DNA of 15,611 nucleotides from NCBI GenBank assembly GCA_964617665.1, contig CAZUAH010000315.1, positions 1-15,611 of the forward strand, read 5' to 3'. The notes under the pieces are model-generated. The model did no database searches. It had not been told where the DNA came from and was given only the letters and a program-made list of their open reading frames with translations. The stretch is from JADHUC01 sp964617665 (lineage in GTDB: Bacteria; Planctomycetota; Planctomycetia; Pirellulales; Pirellulaceae). Positions 1-8,109 of this stretch are shown piece by piece. Made by a program: the position numbers and the translations under genes. The stretch's first letter is position 1; each line of letters starts with the position of its first letter.

Positions 1-40
1 TGTTCGGTCACTCCGAACGACGCTGAGACGGGAGGGCTAA

Positions 41-883
41 TTGACGCCTTACAATGCCGGGCAGTTGCTCCATGAATCAGGACTTGTCGCCTGGCACTTC
101 GATCATTTGGTCGCTTCCCAGAAAGCGTTCGAGCCATTTCATGAATGCGTCGACGATTCACCCTACCTGGATCTGAGCGAGGGATACCCGGCGTATCTGG
201 AACAACGCCGCGCGGCGGGATGCTCGACCATGGCTCAGGCAGCACGCAAAGCACGCAAACTGGAACGGGAAGTCGGGCCCCTGCGGTTTGTGACTCACTC
301 CACGGACCACACCGAGTTCCAATCGTTAGTCCGATGGAAACGAGAGCATGTACTGCGTACGAATTGTCTCGATTTCTTCAGATCCGCGTGGGTAATCAAT
401 CTGCTAGAACTGGTACGAACCTCGCAAACCGAAGGCTTTGCCGGTCTCCTATCCGCACTGTACGCCGGCGATCAGCTTGTCGCCGTTCACCTCGGAATGC
501 GCAGCTATGATGTCATAGCTTCCTGGATTCCCACGTACAATCCAGAGTTCGCTAAATACTCTCCTGGTGTGCTTCTTCACCTGGAGTTGGCCAAGTCGGC
601 CGCGGAATTGGGTGTTAGACGAATTGACCTGGGCCGAGGGGAAAACCCAATGAAAACGAGCCTCGCATCGGGTGCGTTCCCCGTCGCCATCGGGTGCGTC
701 GACCGTCGTCCCGTGAATAGGCTCCTGCGGAGGGGGTGGCACCGTCTGCGTGATTTCGCCAACTCGTCGCCGTTAGCTAAGACGCCACTGGCCGCCTATC
801 GTCGTGTGCGGAATTGGACTTGGCGCGATCCGGATCGTCCAAATGTTGGAAGGATAGCGACTTCTCACAAAAACAACCGATGA
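41..883 (+). CDS. GNAT/CelD-type (Acetyltransf_6) acyltransferase, N-terminally short
   Basis: Resembles the CelD/BcsL/FemAB-like GNAT proteins often found in exopolysaccharide clusters, which are thought to transfer an acyl or aminoacyl group to a sugar or cell-wall precursor. Visible family signatures are a basic stretch RKARKLEREVGPLRF (69-83), a central beta-rich GNAT core (about 135-165), and a C-terminal block YSPGVLLHLELA followed by DLGRGENPMKT (173-206). Only 280 residues are encoded, while relatives as I recall them run to roughly 350 or more, so about 80-100 N-terminal residues are missing. The frame opens right after a TAA at 38-40, and the only early start is TTG at 41 behind GGAGGG (31-36). 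The first in-frame ATG is at codon 64, inside conserved sequence. It may be a genuine short form, a frameshifted gene, or a gene whose 5' part lies outside the window. The stop overlaps an in-frame ATG of the next gene (ATGA at 880-883). The acyl donor and acceptor are unknown. Confidence 0.65.
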   Translation: MTPYNAGQLLHESGLVAWHFDHLVASQKAFEPFHECVDDSPYLDLSEGYPAYLEQRRAAGCSTMAQAARKARKLEREVGPLRFVTHSTDHTEFQSLVRWKREHVLRTNCLDFFRSAWVINLLELVRTSQTEGFAGLLSALYAGDQLVAVHLGMRSYDVIASWIPTYNPEFAKYSPGVLLHLELAKSAAELGVRRIDLGRGENPMKTSLASGAFPVAIGCVDRRPVNRLLRRGWHRLRDFANSSPLAKTPLAAYRRVRNWTWRDPDRPNVGRIATSHKNNR

Positions 884-903
884 GCTCAATCGGAACTATA
901 CAC

Positions 904-2082
904 ATGACGGATATTTTCTCAGATTCGTTCTCGGGACGCTCGGTGTTTGTCACGGGGCACACTGGTTTCAAGGGATCGTGGCTATGCCTGTGGCTTGAAC
1001 GCCTGGGTGCGCACGTCACGGGTTATGCACTCGCACCTCCCACGGAACCGAATAATTTCACGGTCTCCGGTGTGCGAGACAGGCTGATCGACCACTATGA
1101 AGCGGACATTCGCGATCAGGACACGCTTCGTAGCGCGATACGCAAAGCAAAACCGGACGTGATACTGCATCTCGCTGCGCAGTCGATTGTACGCCGCAGC
1201 TACCAAATCCCGCACGAGACGTTCGACGTTAACGTCATGGGGACGGGATGCGTCTTGGAAGCGGTACGCGGACTGGGCCATCCATGCGTCGTCGTGTGTG
1301 TTACAAGCGACAAGTGCTACGACAACCGGGAGCACGTGTGGGGTTACCGGGAATGTGATGCATTGGGCGAGCACGATCCGTACGGCGCGAGCAAAGGGGC
1401 TGCCGAAGTACTTATTCGCTCGTATCGTGACTCCTTCTTTCCTCCCGATTGCATGTCCGAGCACGGCGTGAAATTGGCAAGCGGGCGGGCCGGGAACGTA
1501 ATTGGCGGCGGAGATTGGACGCCTGACGCTTTGATCGTTGATCTAGTTCGGGCAGTAGCTGCCGGAGAGTCCGCGGATATCCGAAGCCCGGGCTCATATC
1601 GACCATGGCAACACGTGTTGCAGGCGCTCAGCGGGTATTTGACGCTGGCAGCTAGACTGCTTGCCCCCGACGCCCCAGCTTTTTGCGGTGCCTGGAATTT
1701 TGGGCCCTTTCCTGGCAACGAGATTCCGGTACGAGATGTGGTCGAGCTGTTTCTGCACGAATGGGGTGAAGGCAGCTGGAACGACGTCAGCAGTGGTGAA
1801 TGCTCGCGAGAATCGACAACTTTGCGGCTGAGCATCGACAAGGCCATATGGCAACTCGACTGGCAGCCGCGTTGGAATGTACATGAATCCGTACGCGAGA
1901 CGGCACGCTGGTATCGTGCATATTTCGACGATCCTAAGAGCGTGCAAGAATTGGCAATCGAACAAATTCAGGCGTACGAATTGGCGATGGCTGCACGATC
2001 AAGAGACGTCGTACACCTAACGCCGGAACCGGTTCTAGCAACTGCAACGGATGTCTGCCCAGCCGCGTTTCCTGTGCCGTGA
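904..2082 (+). CDS. rfbG: CDP-glucose 4,6-dehydratase
   Basis: Extended short-chain dehydrogenase/reductase that converts CDP-glucose to CDP-4-keto-6-deoxyglucose with bound NAD+, in the cytoplasm. The NAD-binding glycine motif GHTGFKG is at residues 18-24. The catalytic block TSDKCYDN is at 134-141 (Thr134, Asp136, Lys137), and the YGASK motif (Tyr160, Lys164) follows. At 392 residues it is slightly longer than typical RfbG (about 360), because of a C-terminal tail of about 30 poorly conserved residues. ATG 904 is preferred because family members have about 10 residues before the first beta strand. An upstream in-frame ATG at 880 overlaps the preceding stop and would add eight residues by translational coupling; neither start has a strong ribosome site. 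It pairs with the cytidylyltransferase at 6460, although five genes of the cluster separate the starts of the two. Family assignment is firm. Confidence 0.93.
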   Translation: MTDIFSDSFSGRSVFVTGHTGFKGSWLCLWLERLGAHVTGYALAPPTEPNNFTVSGVRDRLIDHYEADIRDQDTLRSAIRKAKPDVILHLAAQSIVRRSYQIPHETFDVNVMGTGCVLEAVRGLGHPCVVVCVTSDKCYDNREHVWGYRECDALGEHDPYGASKGAAEVLIRSYRDSFFPPDCMSEHGVKLASGRAGNVIGGGDWTPDALIVDLVRAVAAGESADIRSPGSYRPWQHVLQALSGYLTLAARLLAPDAPAFCGAWNFGPFPGNEIPVRDVVELFLHEWGEGSWNDVSSGECSRESTTLRLSIDKAIWQLDWQPRWNVHESVRETARWYRAYFDDPKSVQELAIEQIQAYELAMAARSRDVVHLTPEPVLATATDVCPAAFPVP

Positions 2083-2289
2083 CGAGCCCGTCCATTTGGG
2101 CACGGGGCGACCGCACAGGTTGAGTGTAAAGGTCGCAGTGCCAATACACCATCTCCTCGCACTCCATGGCATTCGCCACGTCAGATCCGGGAATCCTGAC
2201 CTATATTTCTAGGATGGGGCTTTTGCCTCCGTGTTGGCTCATGGTGCGCCGTACCGCCGGGCTTCGCTCAATAATTCGAGGAGCAGGTC

Positions 2290-3675
2290 GTGAAACTCTC
2301 AAAATCAAAGGAATTGCAGGCCAGGATTCACGAGTTGGTACCCGGCGGATGTCATACGTATGCGAAGGGCGACGACCAATATCCGTACCTTGCGCCGGCC
2401 TTTATCTCGCACGGAAAGGGCTCTCACGTTTGGGATGTGGATGGTAACGAATATATCGAATATGGGATGGGTTGCCGCGCGGTCACACTTGGGCATGCCT
2501 TCCCACCAGTGGTTGCGGCGGCGCAGGCCGAGCTTCAAAAGGGCTGCAATTTCACGCGGCCAGCTCCGATCGAACTGGAGTGTGCCGAGGAGTTGCTCGG
2601 CATGATCGACGGGGCCGAGATGGCCAAGTTTGCCAAAGACGGATCCACTGCCACCACAGCCGCCATGAAACTGGCTCGTGCACACACCGGACGCGATTTG
2701 ATCGGATTTTGTTCGGATCATCCCTTCTTCGCCATACATGATTGGTTCATCGGCACGACCCCAGTGGATGCAGGTATTCCGCAGGCGGCAAAGGACCTCA
2801 GCGTCACGTTCCGGTACAACGATCCCGATAGCGTCAGATATCTGTTCGAGAAACATCCCGGGCGAATCGCGGGCCTGATCCTGGAACCGGCGAAGTACGA
2901 CGACCCGGAAGATAACTTCCTGCATGAGGTCCAGGAGTTGTGCGAACAAAACGGCGCACTCTTCGTCCTGGACGAAATGATCACCGGCTTTCGATGGCAC
3001 AACGGCGGCGGGCAAAAATACTACGACATCGTTCCCGATCTTTCGGCCTTCGGTAAGGCCTTTGGGAACGGCTTCGCCGTCTCCGCTCTGGTTGGCAAGA
3101 GGAAGTTCATGGAATTGGGAGGGCTGCTGCACGATAAGGAACGCGTGTTTCTCCTTTCGACCACTCACGGCGCGGAAACGCACGCCCTGGCTGCCGCCAT
3201 TGCCACCATGCGTGTGTACCAGACAGAGCCTGTGATCGAAACGCTCGACCGACAAGGCAAGCGGCTGGCCGTCGGCATCAATGCGGCGATTGAACGCAAC
3301 CAGATGGAAGACTACGTCGCACTGCACGGCAAGCCGTGTTGTTTGGTGTTCAGCACCCGCAACCAGGATGGAAAGCCGTCTCAGGCATTTCGAACTCTGT
3401 TCCTACAGGAATTGATCAAGCGCGGAGTCCTGGGACCTTCACTGATCCTCAGCTATTCGCACAACGACGAAGACATCGATCGGACGATCGAGGCTTTCGA
3501 CGGTGCCCTGGCTGTTTATCGAGAGGCTTTGGACGAAGGGGTCAACCACTACTTGGTTGGACGACCGTCGCAGAGCGTATATCGCCGTTACAACGATTGG
3601 CAACTGGACCCAGTGGCGCCGACGGCTGGATTAGTGTCCCAGCCAATGGCAAACGTCTGTCACACGCATTCCTGA
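2290..3675 (+). CDS. Class III PLP aminotransferase, glutamate-1-semialdehyde aminomutase-like
   Basis: PLP-dependent fold-type I enzyme of the HemL-like branch of class III aminotransferases. The Schiff-base lysine is Lys256 in the sequence FGKAFGNG, the cofactor-nitrogen aspartate is Asp228 in LDEMITGFR, and the phosphate-binding stretch DGSTATTAAMKLAR lies at 117-130. The length of 461 residues is somewhat above HemL (about 430), with the extra at the C-terminus. The GTG start has a good ribosome site, GAGGAG at 2278-2283 with 6 nt spacing. True HemL acts in tetrapyrrole synthesis. Here the gene sits between CDP-sugar genes, so I infer it aminates a keto-sugar or builds an amino-acyl substituent for the sugar rather than making 5-aminolevulinate. 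A 207-nt gap precedes it and nothing convincing was seen there. The substrate cannot be read from sequence. Confidence 0.85.
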   Translation: MKLSKSKELQARIHELVPGGCHTYAKGDDQYPYLAPAFISHGKGSHVWDVDGNEYIEYGMGCRAVTLGHAFPPVVAAAQAELQKGCNFTRPAPIELECAEELLGMIDGAEMAKFAKDGSTATTAAMKLARAHTGRDLIGFCSDHPFFAIHDWFIGTTPVDAGIPQAAKDLSVTFRYNDPDSVRYLFEKHPGRIAGLILEPAKYDDPEDNFLHEVQELCEQNGALFVLDEMITGFRWHNGGGQKYYDIVPDLSAFGKAFGNGFAVSALVGKRKFMELGGLLHDKERVFLLSTTHGAETHALAAAIATMRVYQTEPVIETLDRQGKRLAVGINAAIERNQMEDYVALHGKPCCLVFSTRNQDGKPSQAFRTLFLQELIKRGVLGPSLILSYSHNDEDIDRTIEAFDGALAVYREALDEGVNHYLVGRPSQSVYRRYNDWQLDPVAPTAGLVSQPMANVCHTHS

Positions 3676-3726
3676 CGGGCCGTGGCCCAGGCATCGCGCG
3701 AAGTGTTTTACTGCGGGGACGAGAGA

Positions 3727-5205
3727 ATGGTCGAAGTCACGGCAGATTTGGCAAAGATCGGCCGAGAGATGTACGCGCTTGCGGCCGATCTTTACCCGAT
3801 CCACCGTGGCATTACCGGCGACGGATTGCGCAAGACACTGACCATTCTTAAGGAACATGTTCCGATCGTCATCACCGAGGTTCCCTCGGGCACGCAAGTC
3901 TTCGATTGGCAAGTACCACAGGAATGGAATGTGCGGGATGCCTATATCAAGGATTCGGATGGCCGCCGGGTTGTCGACTATCAGGAGTCAAATCTTCACG
4001 TCGTGAACTACAGCCAGCCCGTTCGGCAAACGATGGCGTGGGACGAGTTGAAAGAACACCTGATCACCATGCCCGATCGACCGGACTGGATTCCTTACCG
4101 AAGGGTCTGCTCGAACGGGAGTTGGGGCTTCTGCCTATCTCACACACAATTCCTGCAGCTAGACAAGCATCCCGATCGCGAGTACGAAGTGTGCATCGAT
4201 GCAGCGTTCACGGATGGATCGTTGACCTATGGCGAGGTGTACCTGCCCGGCGAGACGGAACAGGAAGTGCTGGTTTCGACGCACGTCTGTCATCCGTCGA
4301 TGGCGAACGACAATCTGTCAGGCATCGCCGTCGCAACATTCTTGGCGAAACACCTACAGACGCTCGAACTCCGCTACTCCTATCGCTTCGTCTACATTCC
4401 GGCGGTAATTGGCGCAATTACCTGGTTGAGTGAAAACCGCCGACGTACCGGCAATATCAAACACGGTTTGGTCCTGAGCTGTCTGGGCGACGCTGGGGGA
4501 CCGACCTACGAGCGGAGTCGTCGCGGCGATGAGGAAATCGATCGGGCCCTCACGATCGTACTGAAACAATCGGGCGCGGACCACGCGATCCGTGATTTTG
4601 ATCCAACGGGCTATGATCAACGACAATTCTGCTCGCCGGGGTTCGACCTGCCTGTCGGATGTTTCATGAGGACGCCGAACGACCAGTACCCGGAATATCA
4701 CACCTCCGCCGACGACCTTGATTTCATCCATCCGCACAATCTGACCGACTCGTGGTTGAAGTGTGCTCTGGCCATCGGGATTCTGGAAGGCAATCGAAAA
4801 TACCTCAACCGCAATCCGTTTTGCGAGCCCCAATTGGGAAAATACGGACTCTATACAACCTTCGGCGATGACGGTCAGAACAGGTCGCTCCAGCAGGCCG
4901 TCCTCTGGGTGCTGAACTTCTCCGATGGCAAACACGACCTGTTAGATATCGCTGAACGATCGAAATTGAGTTTTGGGGTAATCGAGCAGGCGGCGCGTGC
5001 CTTAACACGTCATGGCCTGCTGACCGAGATCGAAACACCGTTTGATTCAGAAACAGAAGGACGACGGAAGGACGCTTCAACGTGGCACGGATCGGGTCTT
5101 CTTGATTTTGACACAAGGGAAGAGAATGATGATTCAGAACACGACAACCACGGGCTTGGCGGAGAACTCTGCAGATGTCAAAGTGGCGGCTTCTCCGTCG
5201 CGTGA
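3727..5205 (+). CDS. DUF4910 aminopeptidase-like zinc protein with C-terminal winged helix
   Basis: Matches the DUF4910/DUF2172 family: an M28-like aminopeptidase fold with an inserted N-terminal domain and a C-terminal winged-helix segment. Candidate metal ligands are His186, His189 and Asp195 in the stretch THVCHPSMANDN. A further histidine, His325, lies in the motif YHTSADD, typical of the family C-terminal half. The winged-helix region is about 387-435. Members recur in polysaccharide and modified-sugar clusters; their substrates are mostly unknown, so amide or peptide bond hydrolysis on a sugar substituent is inference. ATG 3727 is preferred (GGGGA at 3715-3719, family-like N-terminus); GTG 3682 would add 15 residues. 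The last 60 or so residues are charged, low in recognisable structure, and overlap the next gene by 80 nt. A one-base frameshift near 5040 would end the protein at a TGA right after the winged helix, so this tail may be an acquired read-through. Confidence 0.8.
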   Translation: MVEVTADLAKIGREMYALAADLYPIHRGITGDGLRKTLTILKEHVPIVITEVPSGTQVFDWQVPQEWNVRDAYIKDSDGRRVVDYQESNLHVVNYSQPVRQTMAWDELKEHLITMPDRPDWIPYRRVCSNGSWGFCLSHTQFLQLDKHPDREYEVCIDAAFTDGSLTYGEVYLPGETEQEVLVSTHVCHPSMANDNLSGIAVATFLAKHLQTLELRYSYRFVYIPAVIGAITWLSENRRRTGNIKHGLVLSCLGDAGGPTYERSRRGDEEIDRALTIVLKQSGADHAIRDFDPTGYDQRQFCSPGFDLPVGCFMRTPNDQYPEYHTSADDLDFIHPHNLTDSWLKCALAIGILEGNRKYLNRNPFCEPQLGKYGLYTTFGDDGQNRSLQQAVLWVLNFSDGKHDLLDIAERSKLSFGVIEQAARALTRHGLLTEIETPFDSETEGRRKDASTWHGSGLLDFDTREENDDSEHDNHGLGGELCRCQSGGFSVA

Positions 5206-6454
5206 CTCCGCAAGCCACATAGATGATCGCTGCCGCTTCTGCGGCTGGGAAAAGCTGCACTCGTTCGTAGATCTGGGGATGTCGCCGCTGTGCGAGAGTT
5301 TCGTCTCCCGCGAACACTTGAACGAGATGGAGGCTTACTATCCGCTCCACGCGTTGGTCTGCGAAAACTGCTTCCTGGTTCAGGTCCAGGAGTTTGTCCA
5401 CGGCGAAGAGATCTTCGGCGGCGAATACGCCTATTTCTCGTCTTACTCCGATGCATGGCTGAAACACGCCGCCGACTACGCAGAGATGATCGTCGAACGG
5501 CTAGGATTGGATGAAAACAGTCAGGTCATCGAAGTAGCTAGTAACGACGGCTACCTATTGAAGAACTTCGTTGCCAAGGGAATTCCTGCGCTCGGTATCG
5601 AACCGGCAGACAACGTGGCTGCGGTCGCCACGGCCGAGGGCGTGCCGTCGCTGGTCAAGTTCTTCGGCGTCCAAACGGCGAAGGAACTGGTTGCGGATAC
5701 GATTCAGGCCGACCTGCTGATCGGAAACAACGTGCTGGCCCACGTGCCTGACCTGAACGACTTTGTCGCTGGGCTAAAACTGCTTTTGCGGGGAGACGGC
5801 GTGGTTACAATCGAGTTCCCGCATCTGATGCGACTGATGGAAGAGAATCAATTCGACACGATTTACCAAGAGCACTACTGTTACTTCTCGTTGGTGGCCG
5901 TCCAGCAGGTGTTTGCCCACCACGGTTTGGTCATCTTCGATGTTGAAGAACTGTGGACCCATGGCGGTTCGCTCCGAATCTACGCCCGCCATGCCGAAGA
6001 CGATAACAAGCCTGTGACCGAGGCCGTCACGGAAATGGTAGATCGTGAAGTGGCCGCCGGATTCCGGCGTTTGGAAACCTATTTCACCTTCGCCGAGCAG
6101 GTTGCGGAAACAAAACGCAAGCTGCTGGAGTTCCTGATCCAGGCCAAACGCGACGGCAAACGGATCGCCGGGTACGGCGCTCCGGGCAAGGGCAATACGC
6201 TGCTCAACTATTGCGGCGTCGGCACGGACTTCATCGACTATACCGTGGACCGAAATCCGTACAAACACGGCAAGTTCCTACCGGGCACACGAATCCCGAT
6301 CTTTCCGCCGGAACGGATCGCCGACACGAAGCCCGATTATGTCCTGATTCTGCCGTGGAACCTGAAAGACGAGATTGCCAAACAGCTTGCCTACGTAAGT
6401 GATTGGGGCGGTCAGCTGGTGGTACCTATTCCTGAACTCACAATAGTGGATTGA
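5126..6454 (+). CDS. Zinc-binding sugar C-methyltransferase (TylC3/NovU/TcaB9 type)
   Basis: SAM-dependent methyltransferase of the three-domain sugar C-3-methyltransferase family, which methylates a keto-deoxysugar nucleotide. Domain 1 is a zinc knuckle with Cys36, Cys39, Cys79 and Cys82. Domain 2 is the Rossmann SAM fold, with motif I around VIEVASNDGYLL (134-145). Domain 3 is the family C-terminal domain, with GYGAPGKGNTLLN at 349-361. The catalytic set described for TcaB9 (His181, Tyr222, Glu224, His225, from memory) is matched in identity and spacing by His206, Tyr247, Glu249 and His250. Start: ATG at 5126 or 5129, behind AAGGGA (5115-5120). The frame is open further upstream to 5042, but that part reads as non-conserved. 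The gene starts inside the 3' end of the DUF4910 gene and ends 5 nt before the rfbF start codon. Together with RfbG it points to a branched-chain CDP-deoxysugar. Confidence 0.9.
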   Translation: MMIQNTTTTGLAENSADVKVAASPSRDSASHIDDRCRFCGWEKLHSFVDLGMSPLCESFVSREHLNEMEAYYPLHALVCENCFLVQVQEFVHGEEIFGGEYAYFSSYSDAWLKHAADYAEMIVERLGLDENSQVIEVASNDGYLLKNFVAKGIPALGIEPADNVAAVATAEGVPSLVKFFGVQTAKELVADTIQADLLIGNNVLAHVPDLNDFVAGLKLLLRGDGVVTIEFPHLMRLMEENQFDTIYQEHYCYFSLVAVQQVFAHHGLVIFDVEELWTHGGSLRIYARHAEDDNKPVTEAVTEMVDREVAAGFRRLETYFTFAEQVAETKRKLLEFLIQAKRDGKRIAGYGAPGKGNTLLNYCGVGTDFIDYTVDRNPYKHGKFLPGTRIPIFPPERIADTKPDYVLILPWNLKDEIAKQLAYVSDWGGQLVVPIPELTIVD

Positions 6455-6459
6455 AAGCC

Positions 6460-7299
6460 ATGAAGGTTGTATTGTTCTGCGGTGGATTTGGTATGCGTCT
6501 GCGAGAATACTCGGAGGCGATCCCCAAGCCCATGGTTAACATCGGCTACCGGCCGATCATGTGGCACATCATGAAGTACTACGCCCACTTCGGGCACAAA
6601 GACTTCATTCTGTGCTTGGGCTGGCAGGCCAATGCCGTCAAAGAGTACTTCCTGGACTACAACGAATGCCTGTCAAACGACTTCGTGCTTTCCTCCGGCG
6701 GCAACGCCCTGAAACTGCTCGGTAGCGACATTCACGACTGGACAATCACTTTCGTTGATACGGGAACCACCACTATCATCGGCCAACGGCTGAAGGCAGT
6801 GGAACCGTACCTGGAGGGTGAAGAGACGTTCCTGGCGAATTACGCCGATGGTTTGACAGACCTACACTTACCGGACCTCGTCGATTTCCACCGCAGACGG
6901 GATTCGGTCGCTACCTTCTTGTCCGTCCGCCCAACGCAGTCATTCCATGCGGTGATGGCCGACCAGTCGGGCCACGTCCGTGGTATCCACGCCGTTACGG
7001 ACGGCGACATGTGGATGAACGGTGGCTACTTCGTCCTGGACCGGCGGATCTTCGAATACTTGCACAAAGGCGAAGAGTTGGTCGAAGAACCGTTCCAGCG
7101 GTTGATTGCCGAACGCCGCCTGGCCACGTATCGCCATACGGGCTTCTGGTGTTGCATGGATACGTACAAAGAAAAGCAGACTCTTGACGACATGTACGCT
7201 CGTGGCGACACACCCTGGGAAGTCTGGAAACGCCCAGCAGCACCGGTGTGCCCAGTCACAATGCCAACCGGAATGCCGGCCGTGGTAGTGCCCACATAG
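6460..7299 (+). CDS. rfbF: Glucose-1-phosphate cytidylyltransferase
   Basis: Catalyses CTP + glucose-1-phosphate to CDP-glucose + PPi, the first step of the CDP-sugar pathway and the supply reaction for RfbG. The nucleotide-binding signature is LFCGGFGMRLREYSE (5-19), followed by KPMVNIG with Lys23. A metal-site aspartate lies in NYADGLTD (128-135), and the family stretch WHIMKYYAHFGHKDFI is at 35-50. The length of 279 residues exceeds the usual 257 or so because of a proline-rich C-terminal tail after about residue 255. ATG 6460 is chosen because it gives the canonical N-terminus MKVVLFCGG; TTG 6451, which overlaps the preceding stop, would add only three residues. The gene is tightly linked to the methyltransferase, so the two are probably co-transcribed. 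Assignment is firm. Confidence 0.93.
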   Translation: MKVVLFCGGFGMRLREYSEAIPKPMVNIGYRPIMWHIMKYYAHFGHKDFILCLGWQANAVKEYFLDYNECLSNDFVLSSGGNALKLLGSDIHDWTITFVDTGTTTIIGQRLKAVEPYLEGEETFLANYADGLTDLHLPDLVDFHRRRDSVATFLSVRPTQSFHAVMADQSGHVRGIHAVTDGDMWMNGGYFVLDRRIFEYLHKGEELVEEPFQRLIAERRLATYRHTGFWCCMDTYKEKQTLDDMYARGDTPWEVWKRPAAPVCPVTMPTGMPAVVVPT

Positions 7300-7355
7300 A
7301 GGCCAAGACTCCGTAGGATTAACGGGAAGCTCGACAAACTCTCGACAACGGCACG

Positions 7356-7997
7356 ATGATCAACGCACGCTTCGATCAACTACGAACCATCCTATGTCTC
7401 GGCGCCCATTCGGACGACATCGAGATCGGTTGCGGCGGCACGATCCTGAAACTGCTGACCGATTACGAACCAGCCCACGTGCATTGGGTCATACTTGGAG
7501 CGAACGAGCAGCGAGCTGAAGAAGCTCGTCAAAGCGCCGAATTGTTCCTCGGTGACGCCGTCGGTTTTCGATTGACCATCGAGTCATTCCCCGACACGTT
7601 CTTTCCATACGAGGGCGCTCGCATCAAAGAGTTCTTCGGCAAGCTACAGGGCGAAGTGTCGCCGGACGCGGTGTTCACATGCCGACGCGAAGACATGCAC
7701 CAGGATCACCGATTGGTTGCAGAACTGACATGGAACACGTTCCGCAACCACCTGATCTTCGAATACGAAATCCCAAAGTACGAAGGGGACTTAGGCGCAC
7801 CGAACATCTTTGTGCCGCTCGAGAAGTCACTTTGCCAGAAAAAGATCGACAACATCTCCAAAGCTTTCCAATCGCAGCACCAAAAGCCTTGGTTCACCGA
7901 GGAGACATTCTGGTCACTCCTCAGAATCCGCGGCATCGAATGCAATTCCCCCAGCGGCTACGCCGAAGGGCTGTATTGCCGCAAGATGACGATCTGA
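7356..7997 (+). CDS. PIG-L/LmbE family zinc-dependent deacetylase
   Basis: Member of the PIG-L/LmbE superfamily, zinc hydrolases that remove N-acyl groups from amino sugars or related glycoconjugates. The metal motif AHSDD is at 17-21 (His18, Asp20, Asp21), and the second motif MHQDHR at 114-119 supplies His115 and His118. The length of 213 residues is typical for stand-alone bacterial members. It lies 56 nt after rfbF and is the last gene of the + strand cluster. The gap contains a short direct repeat, CTCGACAA twice. Together with the PLP enzyme it suggests that the cluster product carries, or passes through, an N-acylated amino group; this is inference. The ribosome site is weak. The gene ends 112 nt before the convergent reductase gene, with a long inverted repeat between them. 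Confidence 0.88.
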   Translation: MINARFDQLRTILCLGAHSDDIEIGCGGTILKLLTDYEPAHVHWVILGANEQRAEEARQSAELFLGDAVGFRLTIESFPDTFFPYEGARIKEFFGKLQGEVSPDAVFTCRREDMHQDHRLVAELTWNTFRNHLIFEYEIPKYEGDLGAPNIFVPLEKSLCQKKIDNISKAFQSQHQKPWFTEETFWSLLRIRGIECNSPSGYAEGLYCRKMTI

Positions 7998-8026
7998 TTC
8001 CCGACGTCGTAGTCCACCGTCTTCGG

Positions 8027-8093
8027 GAGGGCGAGGCTCCAGCCGAGCCGCGCGACTGTCTCGGGCACTCGGCTCAGCAGGAGCTTCGCCCTC
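8027..8093. repeat. Palindromic repeat between convergent genes, possible bidirectional terminator
   Basis: A 23-nt arm (8027-8049) is matched by a reverse-complement arm (8071-8093) with 20 of 23 positions paired, around a 21-nt loop. The arm translates to the GEAPAEP string that I associate with a dispersed planctomycete repeat. It lies exactly between the stop codons of the PIG-L gene (+) and the reductase gene (-), so its RNA could end transcription from both sides. There is no T-run after either arm, so it is not a classical rho-independent terminator. Confidence 0.75.
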
Positions 8094-8109
8094 AGGGTTC
8101 TCGCGCATC

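Noticed and set aside
2083..2289. Possible terminator or promoter in the gap after rfbG
   Set aside because: A weak GCCC/GGGC stem near 2092-2105 has no T-run and no convincing -35/-10 pair was found.
2305..3327. 340-codon open frame on the - strand
   Set aside because: It lies wholly antisense to the clear PLP aminotransferase gene and its protein shows no recognisable domain; it is a by-product of GC-rich codon use.
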